The position numbers were made by a program, and so were the translations under genes. From the NCBI GenBank assembly GCA_031178065.1, contig JAPSJS010000004.1, positions 39,831 to 103,830 of the forward strand: a DNA stretch of 64,000 nucleotides. The letters run 5' to 3'. The notes beneath the pieces are model-generated. The model was given only the letters and a program-made list of their open reading frames with translations, was not told the origin of the DNA and did not search any database. Position 1 is the first letter of the stretch. Each line of letters starts with the position of its first letter. Shown piece after piece: positions 9,693-19,165 of the stretch. Source of the stretch: Altererythrobacter sp. (lineage in GTDB: Bacteria; Pseudomonadota; Alphaproteobacteria; Sphingomonadales; Sphingomonadaceae).

Positions 9693-10531
9693 TGGTGGTC
9701 TCCCATCGCGTCATGGCTCAGCGCTGCCTCGGACAGCGGCCGGACCCAGATATTGCGGAACGATACCGGCGAATCATGATCCTGAAGCTGGATCGGCGCG
9801 GCATCGGCATGCGCTTCGTACTTTCCGACATCGCGCCATATGGTCGAGCCGAGGAACGGCTGGCGGTTCTGCACCAGCACGCCGTTCAGGAACACGGTGA
9901 CGTAGGCGGGCCGCTCGACCGACCCGTCGGCAGCGAAGTGCGGCCGTTCGAAGACGATGTCGTAGCTCTGCCATTCGCCCGGCTTGCGCGAGGCGTTCAC
10001 CAGCGGCGGCTTCCATCCGTAGATCGCGCCCACGGTACCGTCGGCGTAGGTCGGATTGTCGTAGCCGTCGAGGATCTGGACCTCGTAGCGTTCCATGAAC
10101 CACACGCCGCTGTTGCCCCGGTCCTGCGAGTTCTTCTGCGGAGGGTTGGGGGAGCGGAATTCGAGGTGGAGCTGAACGTCGCCGAAGCTCTGCTTGCTGA
10201 CGAGCGTGCTCGCCTCCTCCCCCTCTTCGCGTGCGGGCACGGTCATCACGCCGTTTGCGAGATGCCACGGTTGGCCGGTCGGCTCCCACGCGTCGAGCGA
10301 GCTGCCGTCGAACAGCACAATCGCGTCGGACGGCGGCGCGCCCGGCGTGGCGCCCGGCGTCACGACGTCGGGGTGGGGCCGGTCGGCGTCATGCACCTTC
10401 CACTTGCCGTCGGGCAGCAGCGGCGTGTCGCGAAAGCCCGGTTTGTCCTGCGCCATGACGGCGCCTCCCGCCAATGTCGCGACAGCGATCGCCGTCGCCA
10501 TATTGAAATGCCTCACTCGTTTCCTCCTCAT
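9689..10531 (-). CDS. DUF1080 / 3-keto-disaccharide hydrolase-like protein, exported
   Basis: FDGSSLDAWEPTG...LHLEFRSP...RGNSGVWFMERYEVQILDGYDN...IQLQDHDSPVSFRNIWVRPL, typical of DUF1080 lectin-like fold. Confidence 0.88.
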   Translation of the reverse strand: MRRKRVRHFNMATAIAVATLAGGAVMAQDKPGFRDTPLLPDGKWKVHDADRPHPDVVTPGATPGAPPSDAIVLFDGSSLDAWEPTGQPWHLANGVMTVPAREEGEEASTLVSKQSFGDVQLHLEFRSPNPPQKNSQDRGNSGVWFMERYEVQILDGYDNPTYADGTVGAIYGWKPPLVNASRKPGEWQSYDIVFERPHFAADGSVERPAYVTVFLNGVLVQNRQPFLGSTIWRDVGKYEAHADAAPIQLQDHDSPVSFRNIWVRPLSEAALSHDAMGDHQ

Positions 10532-11439
10532 GCCGCGTCGATCGCTCGGTAGGCGGCGACCAGCCGCTCCTCCCCCGCGCGGCCTTCGATCGAATTGCCG
10601 TGTTCCATGCCAATCACGCCCGCGAACCTCTTCGCGCGCAGCCAGCGGACGACGTTGCGATAGTTGATCTCGCCGGTGCCGGGCTCGTTGCGCCCCGGAT
10701 TGTCGCCGAACTGAATGTAGCCGATCTCGTCCCAGCAGGTCGCCATCGTGTTGATCAGATTCCCGGCTTGGATCTGCTCGTGGTAGAGATCGGCGAGGAC
10801 CTTCACTGCCGGGCTATCCGTGCCTCTGGCGACGGCGAAGCCCTGCGGAATGGTCCGCAGGAACACGCCCGGGTGGTTCACCAGCGTGTTCAGTGGCTCC
10901 ATCACCATGACGAGCCCGTGCGGCTCGACGATCTCGGCCGCGCGGCGCATGGTGTCGACGATCCGGCCGGTCTGAATCTCCACCGGCAGCTTGCGTTCGA
11001 GGAAGCCGGGGACGACCGTCATCCACTTCGCATTGAGCCGCTTCGCAACATCTACCGACACGCGGATGTCGGCGAGGAAGGCCTGCCGGTCGCTATCGTC
11101 GTCGGCGCCGAGGACCGGGCGGAAATCGCTCCACCGGGGCATGCTCGCGACGAACACGCCCATGGTCATGCCGCGCTGCTGCAGCGCGCGCGCCATAGCG
11201 GTCTGTTCGGCGACCGAACGGCCCGCCGCCTCGTTGTCTTCCCAGGCGGTGAAGCCCATATCGGCCGCATAGGCGATCTGCTCGAGCCGGTTGCCGCGGC
11301 TCTTGAAGCTCCCTTCATGCGGCGCGTAGCCGAGCGAGAACCGAGCAGCGTTTTGCGCCGAGGCGCCACTGCCCATTGTTGCCGCGGCCGCGGCCGTGGC
11401 TGCACTACCGACCAGCACCGTGCGGCGCGACAGGCTCAC
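10528..11439 (-). CDS. Hydroxypyruvate isomerase-like TIM barrel with Tat signal
   Basis: MSLSRRTVLVGSAATAAAAATMG signal; VMEPLNTLVNHPGVFL, ADLYHEQIQAGNL, IQFGDNPGRNEPGTGEINY motifs. Confidence 0.85.
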   Translation of the reverse strand: MSLSRRTVLVGSAATAAAAATMGSGASAQNAARFSLGYAPHEGSFKSRGNRLEQIAYAADMGFTAWEDNEAAGRSVAEQTAMARALQQRGMTMGVFVASMPRWSDFRPVLGADDDSDRQAFLADIRVSVDVAKRLNAKWMTVVPGFLERKLPVEIQTGRIVDTMRRAAEIVEPHGLVMVMEPLNTLVNHPGVFLRTIPQGFAVARGTDSPAVKVLADLYHEQIQAGNLINTMATCWDEIGYIQFGDNPGRNEPGTGEINYRNVVRWLRAKRFAGVIGMEHGNSIEGRAGEERLVAAYRAIDAA

Positions 11440-12737
11440 GCCGCCTCACCCGCGAGCATGGCCCGCGACTTGCCGCGCTCGCGCAGCCAGATGAAGCCGA
11501 ACACCGCCAGGAGGATCACCGGCAGGATCGCCAGCCGCTGGAACGAGACCGATGCCGCCGCGTCCTCCACCGCGAGCTTCGCCGCGCCGGTCAGCCGCGC
11601 GAAAGCCTCGGGGCCGCCAGCGAATTCGATCTTGGCCTCGTCGAACATCGCGCCCAGCCGGGGGAGAACGAAGAAGCTGGCGAGGGCACCCGCGGATCCG
11701 ACCAGCCCGAGGGCCCACGATCCCCCGCGCGGATAACGCTCGGCGACCGAGGCGAGCATCGTCGGCCACATCACGCACACGCCCAGCCCCCATACGGTCG
11801 AGGCGAGGATCGCCGCGGCCGGCGACTGCGCCTGGCTCAGCATGAACAGCCCGATCGCGGCGAGCAGACTGGATACCCAGAGCAGGCCCGGATTGGAGAT
11901 CTTGTTGGCCAGCCGGCCGGCGAAATGGCGGAACACGAACATCAACGCATTGACGTAAACCAGCAGCAGGATGCCGCGCATGCCGACGCGGTTCGAAAGG
12001 GCGACGTCGATCCACTGGCCGGGCGCGAGCTCGGACGCGGCGGTCAGGAACATAGCGCCGAACCAGATGAAGAAGCTGGGGCGGCGGAACACCTCGCTCA
12101 CCATCTCACCGAACGTCACGCCGCTTTCACTGCGCAGCGGAGGCGGGAAAGTCGTGGTCGCCGCGATCGCGACGGTTGCCACCGCCGGGATCATCACCAG
12201 CGCCATGATGCCTTGCCACGGCAGGGTGGCGGAGAGAAAGAATCCAGCCAGCCCGCCGACGATGATCCCGCCGGGAAACCAGGCATGCAGCACGTTGAGT
12301 CGGTGCGTCGTGTCTTCGGGATAAAGCTGCGCCGTCAGTGGGTTGATCGCCGCCTCGGTCAGCCCCCAGCCGATGCCGCTGAGGAGCATGCCAAGCCAGA
12401 CCAGAGTATAGACGGTCATGCCGGTCGCGATATCGCCGGCAGTGATGATCAGCAGCGGGCCGACGAGGAAGCACAAGCCTGCACCCAGCAGGCACCCCTT
12501 CATCCCGATCTGGTCCAGCAGGGCGCTCGCGACGAACAGGGTGATCGCGAAGCTGAGGAACGCCGCGCCCAGGGCGGCGGCGAGCAGTTCGCCCGCCTGC
12601 AGCGGAGCGATGGGATCGATCCACTCGGCCTTGAGCCCGCTGGCGATCGCGCCGCGGATCGCGAGGCTCGATGCGGCAGTGAACAGGGCGAGGACGCCCA
12701 GCCAGAACAGCCTTCCCTTATTCAACGTCGCGGCCAT
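11436..12737 (-). CDS. MFS transporter (putative sugar permease)
   Basis: Multiple hydrophobic helices, LSGIGWGLTEAAINPLTAQLYP; 4-bp overlap with neighbouring isomerase gene. Confidence 0.8.
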   Translation of the reverse strand: MAATLNKGRLFWLGVLALFTAASSLAIRGAIASGLKAEWIDPIAPLQAGELLAAALGAAFLSFAITLFVASALLDQIGMKGCLLGAGLCFLVGPLLIITAGDIATGMTVYTLVWLGMLLSGIGWGLTEAAINPLTAQLYPEDTTHRLNVLHAWFPGGIIVGGLAGFFLSATLPWQGIMALVMIPAVATVAIAATTTFPPPLRSESGVTFGEMVSEVFRRPSFFIWFGAMFLTAASELAPGQWIDVALSNRVGMRGILLLVYVNALMFVFRHFAGRLANKISNPGLLWVSSLLAAIGLFMLSQAQSPAAAILASTVWGLGVCVMWPTMLASVAERYPRGGSWALGLVGSAGALASFFVLPRLGAMFDEAKIEFAGGPEAFARLTGAAKLAVEDAAASVSFQRLAILPVILLAVFGFIWLRERGKSRAMLAGEAA

Positions 12738-12788
12738 CTGGCGCTCCCTCCCTTTCTTCTTTATCGTTCCGGACGTGCGGCCGGGTGC

Positions 12789-13832
12789 TCAATCCAGTCC
12801 CAACAGCGCGCGATTGAGCGCGGGATCGCTGCCTGCGGCGAAATCGTCGAACGCGCGTTCGGGCTGGCGGATCATGTGCGCGGCGATGAACGGCGCGCCT
12901 TCGCGGGCGCCGTCCTCGGGGTGCTTCAGGCAGCACTCCCATTCCAGCACGGCCCAGCCGTCATAGCCGTACTGCGTCAGCTTCGAGAAAATGCCCGAGA
13001 AATCCACCTGCCCGTCGCCGAGCGAGCGGAAGCGGCCCGGTCGGTTCACCCAGTCCTGGTAGCCCCCATAGACGCCCGAGCGCCCGTTCGGATTGAGTTC
13101 GGCATCCTTGACGTGGAACATCCGGATGCGCTCGTGATAGATGTCGATGAACTCGAGATAATCGAGCGCCTGCAGCACGTAATGACTGGGATCGTAGAGA
13201 ATGTTGGCGCGCGGGTGGTTGTCCACCGCCGCGAGGAAGCGTTCGAACGTGACGCCATCGTGCAGGTCCTCGCCGGGATGGATCTCGTAGGCGAGATCGA
13301 CGCCCTCTTCCTCGAACGCATCGAGGATCGGCCGCCAGCGCTTGGCGAGTTCGGCGAATGCCTCTTCGACCAACCCCGCGGGGCGCTGCGGCCAGGGATA
13401 GAGATAGGGCCAGGCCAGCGCGCCCGAGAACGTCGCGTGCGCCTTGAGCCCCAGCCGCCGGCTCGCCTTGGCCGCGAGATGGAGTTGTTCGACCGCCCAT
13501 GCTTGCCGTTCCGCCGGCTTCCCTCGCACCGCCTCGGGCGCGAAGCCATCGAATGCCACGTCATAGGCCGGATGAACCGCGACCAGTTGGCCTTGCAGAT
13601 GAGTCGAGAGTTCCGTGATCTCGACCCCCGCCTCCCGGCAGGTGCCGGCGAGTTCGTCGCAGTAGTCCTGGCTTTCGGCTGCCAGGCGCAAGTCGATGCA
13701 GCGGCTGTCGGTGGTCGGAACCTGAATGCCGACATAGCCAGCTTCGGCCATCCAGCGGGCGGCGGAAGGCAGTGTGTCGAACGGCGCGGAGTCGCTCATG
13801 AACTGCGCGAGAAAAACTGCCGGGCCCTTCAT
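12789..13832 (-). CDS. Sugar phosphate isomerase/epimerase (cytoplasmic TIM barrel)
   Basis: YVGIQVPT...AYEIHPGEDLHDG...NILYDPSHYVLQALDYLEFID...FHVKDAE...EWECCLKHPEDGAREGAPFIAAHMI. Confidence 0.88.
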   Translation of the reverse strand: MKGPAVFLAQFMSDSAPFDTLPSAARWMAEAGYVGIQVPTTDSRCIDLRLAAESQDYCDELAGTCREAGVEITELSTHLQGQLVAVHPAYDVAFDGFAPEAVRGKPAERQAWAVEQLHLAAKASRRLGLKAHATFSGALAWPYLYPWPQRPAGLVEEAFAELAKRWRPILDAFEEEGVDLAYEIHPGEDLHDGVTFERFLAAVDNHPRANILYDPSHYVLQALDYLEFIDIYHERIRMFHVKDAELNPNGRSGVYGGYQDWVNRPGRFRSLGDGQVDFSGIFSKLTQYGYDGWAVLEWECCLKHPEDGAREGAPFIAAHMIRQPERAFDDFAAGSDPALNRALLGLD

Positions 13833-13851
13833 GCCGCCGCCCCCTTCCGAA

Positions 13852-14244
13852 TCACTTGGCCGTTTCGGCCTTGAGATAGTCGATCAGTGCAGCACGGCGG
13901 GCCGGATCGGCAACCTTGACGAACATCCGCGTGCCGGGGACCTTCTTGGTCGGCGCGGCCAGATACTCGTTGAGGGTCTTCTCATCCCAGCGGATTTTCG
14001 ACGCCTTGAGCGCCGGGCTATAGTTGAACCCGGGGACGGAACCCGCCTGTCGGCCGAATACGCCGTGAAGATTGGGGCCCATTGTGCTCTTGCCGCCCGC
14101 GTTCAGAGTATGACAGGCACGGCAGGCGGCGAAGGCCTGGGCTCCGGCATCGGGGGCAGGATCCGCCCGCACCTGAGTGGAAGGCATCAGCGCCAGGGCA
14201 ATCAAAATGGCGGCCACCGGAGGGAGGCCCATAAGAAACTTCAT
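13852..14244 (-). CDS. Class I cytochrome c, exported
   Basis: Signal peptide; CRACHTLNAGGKSTMGPNLHGVFGRQAG...YSPALK...GTRMFVKV. Confidence 0.92.
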   Translation of the reverse strand: MKFLMGLPPVAAILIALALMPSTQVRADPAPDAGAQAFAACRACHTLNAGGKSTMGPNLHGVFGRQAGSVPGFNYSPALKASKIRWDEKTLNEYLAAPTKKVPGTRMFVKVADPARRAALIDYLKAETAK

Positions 14245-14280
14245 TTATCCTCTCCCGTCTGGAAACAGCCGGTAGAGGCA

Positions 14281-14294
14281 TGTAACCGTTCACA
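14281..14294. promoter_or_regulatory. Candidate LacI-like operator (tgtaaccgttcaca) between divergent transcription units
   Basis: Imperfect palindrome with central CG (10 of 14 positions symmetric) between cytochrome c operon and Gfo/Idh gene. Confidence 0.4.
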
Positions 14295-14341
14295 AACGAA
14301 TTATGCAATCATTTTTCGGAATTAAGAAAGTGGAGAATGGG

Positions 14342-15514
14342 ATGAGCGCGCAGCCGAAAATTCGCTATGGCATGGCCGGGGGCGGCGAGGGCGCTTTCAT
14401 CGGCGCGGTGCACCGGATGGCGGCAGCTCTTGATGGTGAGTTTTCGCTGATCTGCGGCGCATTCAGCAGCGACCCCGAACGCAACCTGCGAAGCGCCGAC
14501 GCGCTCGGCCTTGATCCGGCGCGGGCCTATGCCACCCTCGACGCGCTGCTGGCGGCGGAAGCAGCGCTGCCGGAGGACCAGCGGATGGAAGCGCTGGCGA
14601 TCGTAACGCCGAACCATCTGCACGCCCCGATGGCGATCGCCGGGCTCGATGCCGGTTTTCACGTCATGTCCGAAAAGCCGATGGCACTGAACCTCGCCGA
14701 AGCGCGGGCGATCGCCGAAGCCGTCGCACGCCGCGGCAAGCTCTACGGCCTCGCCTTCACCTACAGCGGCTATCCGTTGGTCGAGGAAGCGCGCGTGCGC
14801 GTCGCGCGCGGCGATTTCGGTGCGATCCGCCTGGTGCAGGTTGAGTACTCGCAAGGCTGGCTGAGCGAGCCGATCGACCGCGACGGCAACAAGCAGGCCG
14901 AGTGGCGCACCGACCCGGCACGGGCCGGGCTGGGCGGCTGCCTGGGTGACATCGGCACGCACGCGTTTCAACTCGCCGAGCATGTGTCCGGCCTGAAGGT
15001 CGAGCACCTGAGCGCGGACCTGACCACGCATGTGCCGGGCCGCCGTCTCGACGACGACGTGGCGGCGCTGCTGCGCTTCGAAGGCGGTGCGCGCGGCGTG
15101 CTCAAGGCCAGCCAGGTGGCGGCGGGTGACGAAAACGGGCTGCGCCTGCGCATCCACGGCGAGAAGGGCGGCCTCGACTGGTCGCAGATGGAGCCGAACA
15201 CGCTGACGCTACGCTGGCTCGACCGCCCGGCAGAGATCATCCGCGCGGGTGGTCCCGGTCTCGACGCTTCGACCATGGCGCGCCTGCGCGTCCCGGCAGG
15301 TCACCCAGAGGGTTATATCGAAGCCTTCGCCAACCTCTACCGCAGCTTCGGCCGCGCCTTGCGCGCAGGCGCCGCGAATCCGCCGCGGCCTGGCGAGGCG
15401 GCCTGGTTCCCCGGGATCGACGACGGTCTGCGGACGATGGCCTTCGTCGAGGCCATGATCGAGAACAGCGCGGGCGAGGCCAAGTGGACCGTGCTCGCCG
15501 AAAATCCCGGCTAG
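14342..15514 (+). CDS. Gfo/Idh/MocA family oxidoreductase
   Basis: [19 protein letters not shown]...[36 protein letters not shown]...[19 protein letters not shown] at 14342 preferred over upstream ORF start. Confidence 0.92.
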   Translation: MSAQPKIRYGMAGGGEGAFIGAVHRMAAALDGEFSLICGAFSSDPERNLRSADALGLDPARAYATLDALLAAEAALPEDQRMEALAIVTPNHLHAPMAIAGLDAGFHVMSEKPMALNLAEARAIAEAVARRGKLYGLAFTYSGYPLVEEARVRVARGDFGAIRLVQVEYSQGWLSEPIDRDGNKQAEWRTDPARAGLGGCLGDIGTHAFQLAEHVSGLKVEHLSADLTTHVPGRRLDDDVAALLRFEGGARGVLKASQVAAGDENGLRLRIHGEKGGLDWSQMEPNTLTLRWLDRPAEIIRAGGPGLDASTMARLRVPAGHPEGYIEAFANLYRSFGRALRAGAANPPRPGEAAWFPGIDDGLRTMAFVEAMIENSAGEAKWTVLAENPG

Positions 15515-15703
15515 CCAGGTTGAGCTAGGCTCGGTGATCTTGCGACCCTCGGCGCGCATGGGCGGACCACTCGGTCCTACTTCACCACCGCCGAGCGGAG
15601 CGCTGCACGCGCCGTCGTCCTTACATGCATTCAACTGGATAGTAGCTGGCGGCCAGCCAGCCGTAGCCCGCACTCCCTCTAACCAACGCATAAAATTCCC
15701 TCT

Positions 15704-15717
15704 GGAAACCGGTGTCA
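15704..15717. promoter_or_regulatory. Operator copy a: GGAAACCGGTGTCA
   Basis: Shared palindromic motif, about 106 bp upstream of TRAP transporter. Confidence 0.7.
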
Positions 15718-15822
15718 TAATGTGCAAAACCTGACCCAAGTGGCCGCCACAAGATGCGGCAAGTTGGGAGAGGTGAGGGTCGTGGGCGCAAGCGCGTGCA
15801 AGGTTTCCGGCCGCGGGGCCAA

Positions 15823-16815
15823 GTGTTGAGAGTCAGTCGGCGCATGTTCGTCGGCGGGGCGCTCGCCGCGGGACTCACCGGGTGCGACAGGGGCGGCCGA
15901 TCGACGCTGTTCGGCACCGATACCCATCCTGCCGATTACCCGACGGTACGGGCGTTCCGGTACTTCGGCGATCTCGTGGAGCAGCGCAGCGGCGGCAGGC
16001 TTCGGATCAAGCTCTTTCCCAGTGGCCAGCTCGGCGCGGAGCGCGATACGCTGGAGATCACCAGCTTCGGCGGCCTCGATTTCAACCGTGTAAATCTCGC
16101 GCCGCTCAACTCGATCGAACCGCTCACCACAATCTTTTCGCTGCCCTTCCTGTTCGATAGCGAAGCGCATCTGCGGCGCGTGCTGGACGCGAGGCCCGGG
16201 GAGCGGGTGCTCGCCTCGCTCGTGCCGCACGGGATGGTCGGCCTCTGTTTCTACGATTCCGGTGCGCGGTCCTTCTACAACACGAGAGGCCCGATCGAGC
16301 GGCCGGCGGACATGAACGGCATGAAGATCAGGGTCCAAAATTCCGATCTCTACGTGGCGATGATCCGCAATCTCGGCGCCGACCCGACGCCGATGGACAT
16401 CGGTGAGGTTTACCAGGGCCTCGTCCAGGGCGTGATCGACGGGGCGGAGAACAACTGGCCCTCCTACGAGAGCGGGCGGCACTACGAAGCCGCGCCCTAC
16501 TACAGCCTCACGCGCCACGTCATGGCACCAGAAGTTCTGCTGATGTCGAAGGTGAGTTGGGACAACCTCGCTGCCGCGGACCGGGAGATCGTGATGGAGA
16601 GTGCGCGAGAGTCGGTGCCCTACATGCGCGGCCTGTGGGACGCTCGGGTTGCCGCTGCAGAGGAGACGCTGATCGCGGATGGCGTCCGGGTGAATGAAGT
16701 CGATCCCGGACCCTTCCGGCAGAAGATGCGCCCGGTCTGGGAGAGTTTCGTCAGGAGCGACGCGCAGAGGGAAGTCATGCGCGCGGCGCTGGCGATGGGG
16801 GATGGCAATGCTTGA
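15823..16815 (+). CDS. TRAP transporter substrate-binding protein (DctP-type), lipobox-containing
   Basis: SRRMFVGGALAAGLTGC; QRSGGRLRIKLFPSGQLGAERDTLE; NGMKIRVQNSDLYVAMIRNLGADPTPMDIGEVYQGLVQGVIDGAENNW. Start (GTG 15823 or TTG 15826) inferred. Confidence 0.9.
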   Translation: MLRVSRRMFVGGALAAGLTGCDRGGRSTLFGTDTHPADYPTVRAFRYFGDLVEQRSGGRLRIKLFPSGQLGAERDTLEITSFGGLDFNRVNLAPLNSIEPLTTIFSLPFLFDSEAHLRRVLDARPGERVLASLVPHGMVGLCFYDSGARSFYNTRGPIERPADMNGMKIRVQNSDLYVAMIRNLGADPTPMDIGEVYQGLVQGVIDGAENNWPSYESGRHYEAAPYYSLTRHVMAPEVLLMSKVSWDNLAAADREIVMESARESVPYMRGLWDARVAAAEETLIADGVRVNEVDPGPFRQKMRPVWESFVRSDAQREVMRAALAMGDGNA

Positions 16816-17317
16816 CGGATTGAAGCGCATGAACCGCGCGGCCAGCGCCGCCCTGCTTTGTGCCGGCGCAGTGGGGCTGATCGCGATGACCGCGATCATC
16901 GGCTGGCAGGTGTTCGGGCGGTTCGTGCTGAACGATAGCCCCTCGTGGGCCGAGCAGGCAGCTCTGGTTCTCATGATCTGGTACGTGTTCTTCGCCGCCG
17001 CTGCCGGCGTTCGCGAGGGCTTCCACATCCGTATCGTAGCCGTGCAATCGGCGCTGCGGCCGTCGCGCCGGCGCGTGCTGCGCCTGCTTGCGCATGTGAT
17101 CGTGGGCCTGGGCGGTATCGCCCTTCTCGTCTGGGGCGGTGAACTGGTGGCGCGGACATGGAGTCACGTGATCCCCACGCTGGGGCTGCCGCGGGGGGTC
17201 GCCTACCTGCCGCTGCCGCTGTCGGGCGCCTTGATGGCTTTCTTCGCGGTGGAACTGATCATCGAGGACAGTACCGGCGAAGAGAGCGCGGATGTGGAGG
17301 ACGGCCAGTGGAGCTAG
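16808..17317 (+). CDS. TRAP transporter small permease (DctQ-type)
   Basis: IGWQVFGRFVLNDSPSWAEQAALVLMIWYVFFAAAAGVREGFHIRI. Confidence 0.88.
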   Translation: MLDGLKRMNRAASAALLCAGAVGLIAMTAIIGWQVFGRFVLNDSPSWAEQAALVLMIWYVFFAAAAGVREGFHIRIVAVQSALRPSRRRVLRLLAHVIVGLGGIALLVWGGELVARTWSHVIPTLGLPRGVAYLPLPLSGALMAFFAVELIIEDSTGEESADVEDGQWS

Positions 17318-18588
17318 CGGTCCTCTTCCTCACGCTGCTGGTGCTGCTGCTGATCGGCGTACCGGTTGCTTTCGCCCTCCTCGGCGCGACGATCGCGGCG
17401 TTCCTCGCCATCGACCTTCCGCTGGTCGTCGTGTTTCAGCGAATGGCCGCGGGGATCAGCGTGTTCAGCCTCATGGCCATTCCCTTCTTCATCTTCGCCG
17501 GGGACCTCATGTACCGCGCGGGGATAGCGACCCGGCTGGTGCAGGTGGCCGAGGCGACGTTCGGCCGCACGCGCGGCGGACTGGGGCAGGTGAACGTCGG
17601 CGCATCGATGCTGTTCGGCGCAGTCTCCGGCTCTGCCATCGCCTGCGCCTCCGCCATGGGCTCCACGCTCGTTCCGCTGATGAAGGAAAAGGGTTACGAC
17701 GCCGACTATGCAGTGAACGTGACGGCGACCGGCGCGATCGTCGGGCTGCTGATCCCGCCCTCGCACAACATGATCATCTATGCGGCGGCTTCGGGCACCG
17801 GAGTTTCCATCGGCGATCTGTTTCTCGCGGGTGTCATTCCGGGCGTCCTCACCGGCCTCCTGCTCATGATCGCTACTTATGTCGTCGCGCGCCGGAGGGG
17901 TTATCCGCGCGGTGTCTTCCCGGGCTGGCGGCCATTCCTGCGCGCGACGCTTTACGCGCTGCCGGGCCTGCTGACGGCGATCATCATCATGGGCGGCATC
18001 CTGAGCGGCATCTTCACCGCGACGGAGAGCTCCGCGATCGCGGTCATCTACACCATTCTCGTCGGCGCTCTGGTCTACCGGACGCTGGGCCTGGCGGAAT
18101 TCATGGCGGCGGCCATCCAGTCGGTGAAGACAACCGCGATGGTGCTCCTCATCATCGCCTCGGCCACGGGCTTCGGGTTCGCGCTGGCAATCCTCGAAGT
18201 CCCTGCTGAGCTCGCAAACTTGATCGGCTTCATAACCGACAACCCGATCCTGATCCTCCTCATCATCAATGTCATCCTGCTCCTGCTCGGCACCTTCATG
18301 GACATGGCGCCGCTGATCGTGATCACGACGCCGATTTTCCTTCCGATCCTGATGCCGCTGGGCATCGATCCGGTGCATTTCGGGATAATCCTGATGCTGA
18401 ACCTCGGCATCGGACTGGTGACGCCGCCCGTGGGTTCGGTCCTGTTCGTGAGCTCGGCGATCGGCAAGATTCCCGTCGAGCGGGCGGTGAAGACGATCTG
18501 GCCGTTCTACGGCGCGCTCGTTCTCGCGCTGCTGTTGATCACCTACATTCCCGAACTCTCCATGACGCTGCCGAACTACTTCAAGTGA
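17308..18588 (+). CDS. TRAP transporter large permease (DctM-type)
   Basis: GTG start 17308; FIFAGDLMYRAGIATRLVQVAEATFGRTRGGLGQVNVGASMLFGAVSGSA, LIPPSHNMIIYA, GTFMDMAPLIVITTPIFLPI, LNLGIGLVTPPVG. Confidence 0.93.
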   Translation: MELAVLFLTLLVLLLIGVPVAFALLGATIAAFLAIDLPLVVVFQRMAAGISVFSLMAIPFFIFAGDLMYRAGIATRLVQVAEATFGRTRGGLGQVNVGASMLFGAVSGSAIACASAMGSTLVPLMKEKGYDADYAVNVTATGAIVGLLIPPSHNMIIYAAASGTGVSIGDLFLAGVIPGVLTGLLLMIATYVVARRRGYPRGVFPGWRPFLRATLYALPGLLTAIIIMGGILSGIFTATESSAIAVIYTILVGALVYRTLGLAEFMAAAIQSVKTTAMVLLIIASATGFGFALAILEVPAELANLIGFITDNPILILLIINVILLLLGTFMDMAPLIVITTPIFLPILMPLGIDPVHFGIILMLNLGIGLVTPPVGSVLFVSSAIGKIPVERAVKTIWPFYGALVLALLLITYIPELSMTLPNYFK

Positions 18589-18598
18589 GGAGAAGGCG

Positions 18599-19126
18599 AT
18601 GACCCGCGCATATTCGATCCTGCTGCTGTCCGCTGTCGCTGCCTGTTCCGGCCCGTCGGAATCGCCCTCGGATCCAGCGACGGTAACGACGTCCGGCAAG
18701 CGTGACGTGCCTGTGGAGGACGTCCTCGCCGAGGTTCTCGCCGCGGCGAATGCCGAGCGCGAGGGGTTCACCATCCGTGAGGCGGAAGCCGAAACGCGGG
18801 ACGGGCGCTCGTACTACGACATCGGCGGGACGCTGCCCGACGGAACCGAGATCGAGTTCGACATCGTGCAGGAGGGCGGCCAATGGCGCGTGGTCGAGAC
18901 CCAGCGCGACATCGCATTGGCGGAGACGCCGCTGCCGGTCCGCCAGGCGCTGACCGGCCATGACGGCGCGTTTGCACCCACCCGCATCATCGAGAGCGTG
19001 CAAGCCGACGGCGTCGTCATTTACGAGCTATACGGGCCCGAGGGCAACGATCCGCAGGGCCGTAAGATCGAGGTGAAATGGGATGGCGAGAGCGCCGATC
19101 TCCTGACCCGTGAATGGAAGCACTAG
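18599..19126 (+). CDS. Small predicted lipoprotein, possibly PepSY-like
   Basis: Signal with VAAC lipobox; two repeats of acidic helix/strand pattern (VEDVLAEVLAAANAEREG.. and LPVRQALTGHDGAF..). Confidence 0.6.
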   Translation: MTRAYSILLLSAVAACSGPSESPSDPATVTTSGKRDVPVEDVLAEVLAAANAEREGFTIREAEAETRDGRSYYDIGGTLPDGTEIEFDIVQEGGQWRVVETQRDIALAETPLPVRQALTGHDGAFAPTRIIESVQADGVVIYELYGPEGNDPQGRKIEVKWDGESADLLTREWKH

Positions 19127-19165
19127 GCGAGAGCGGCCGGCCATCGGCGGCTCATCGCCGGGATA

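Noticed and set aside
17314-18774. 486-aa reverse-strand ORF
   Set aside because: Antisense to the TRAP DctM gene; composition dominated by D/R/Q/H runs typical of shadow ORFs.
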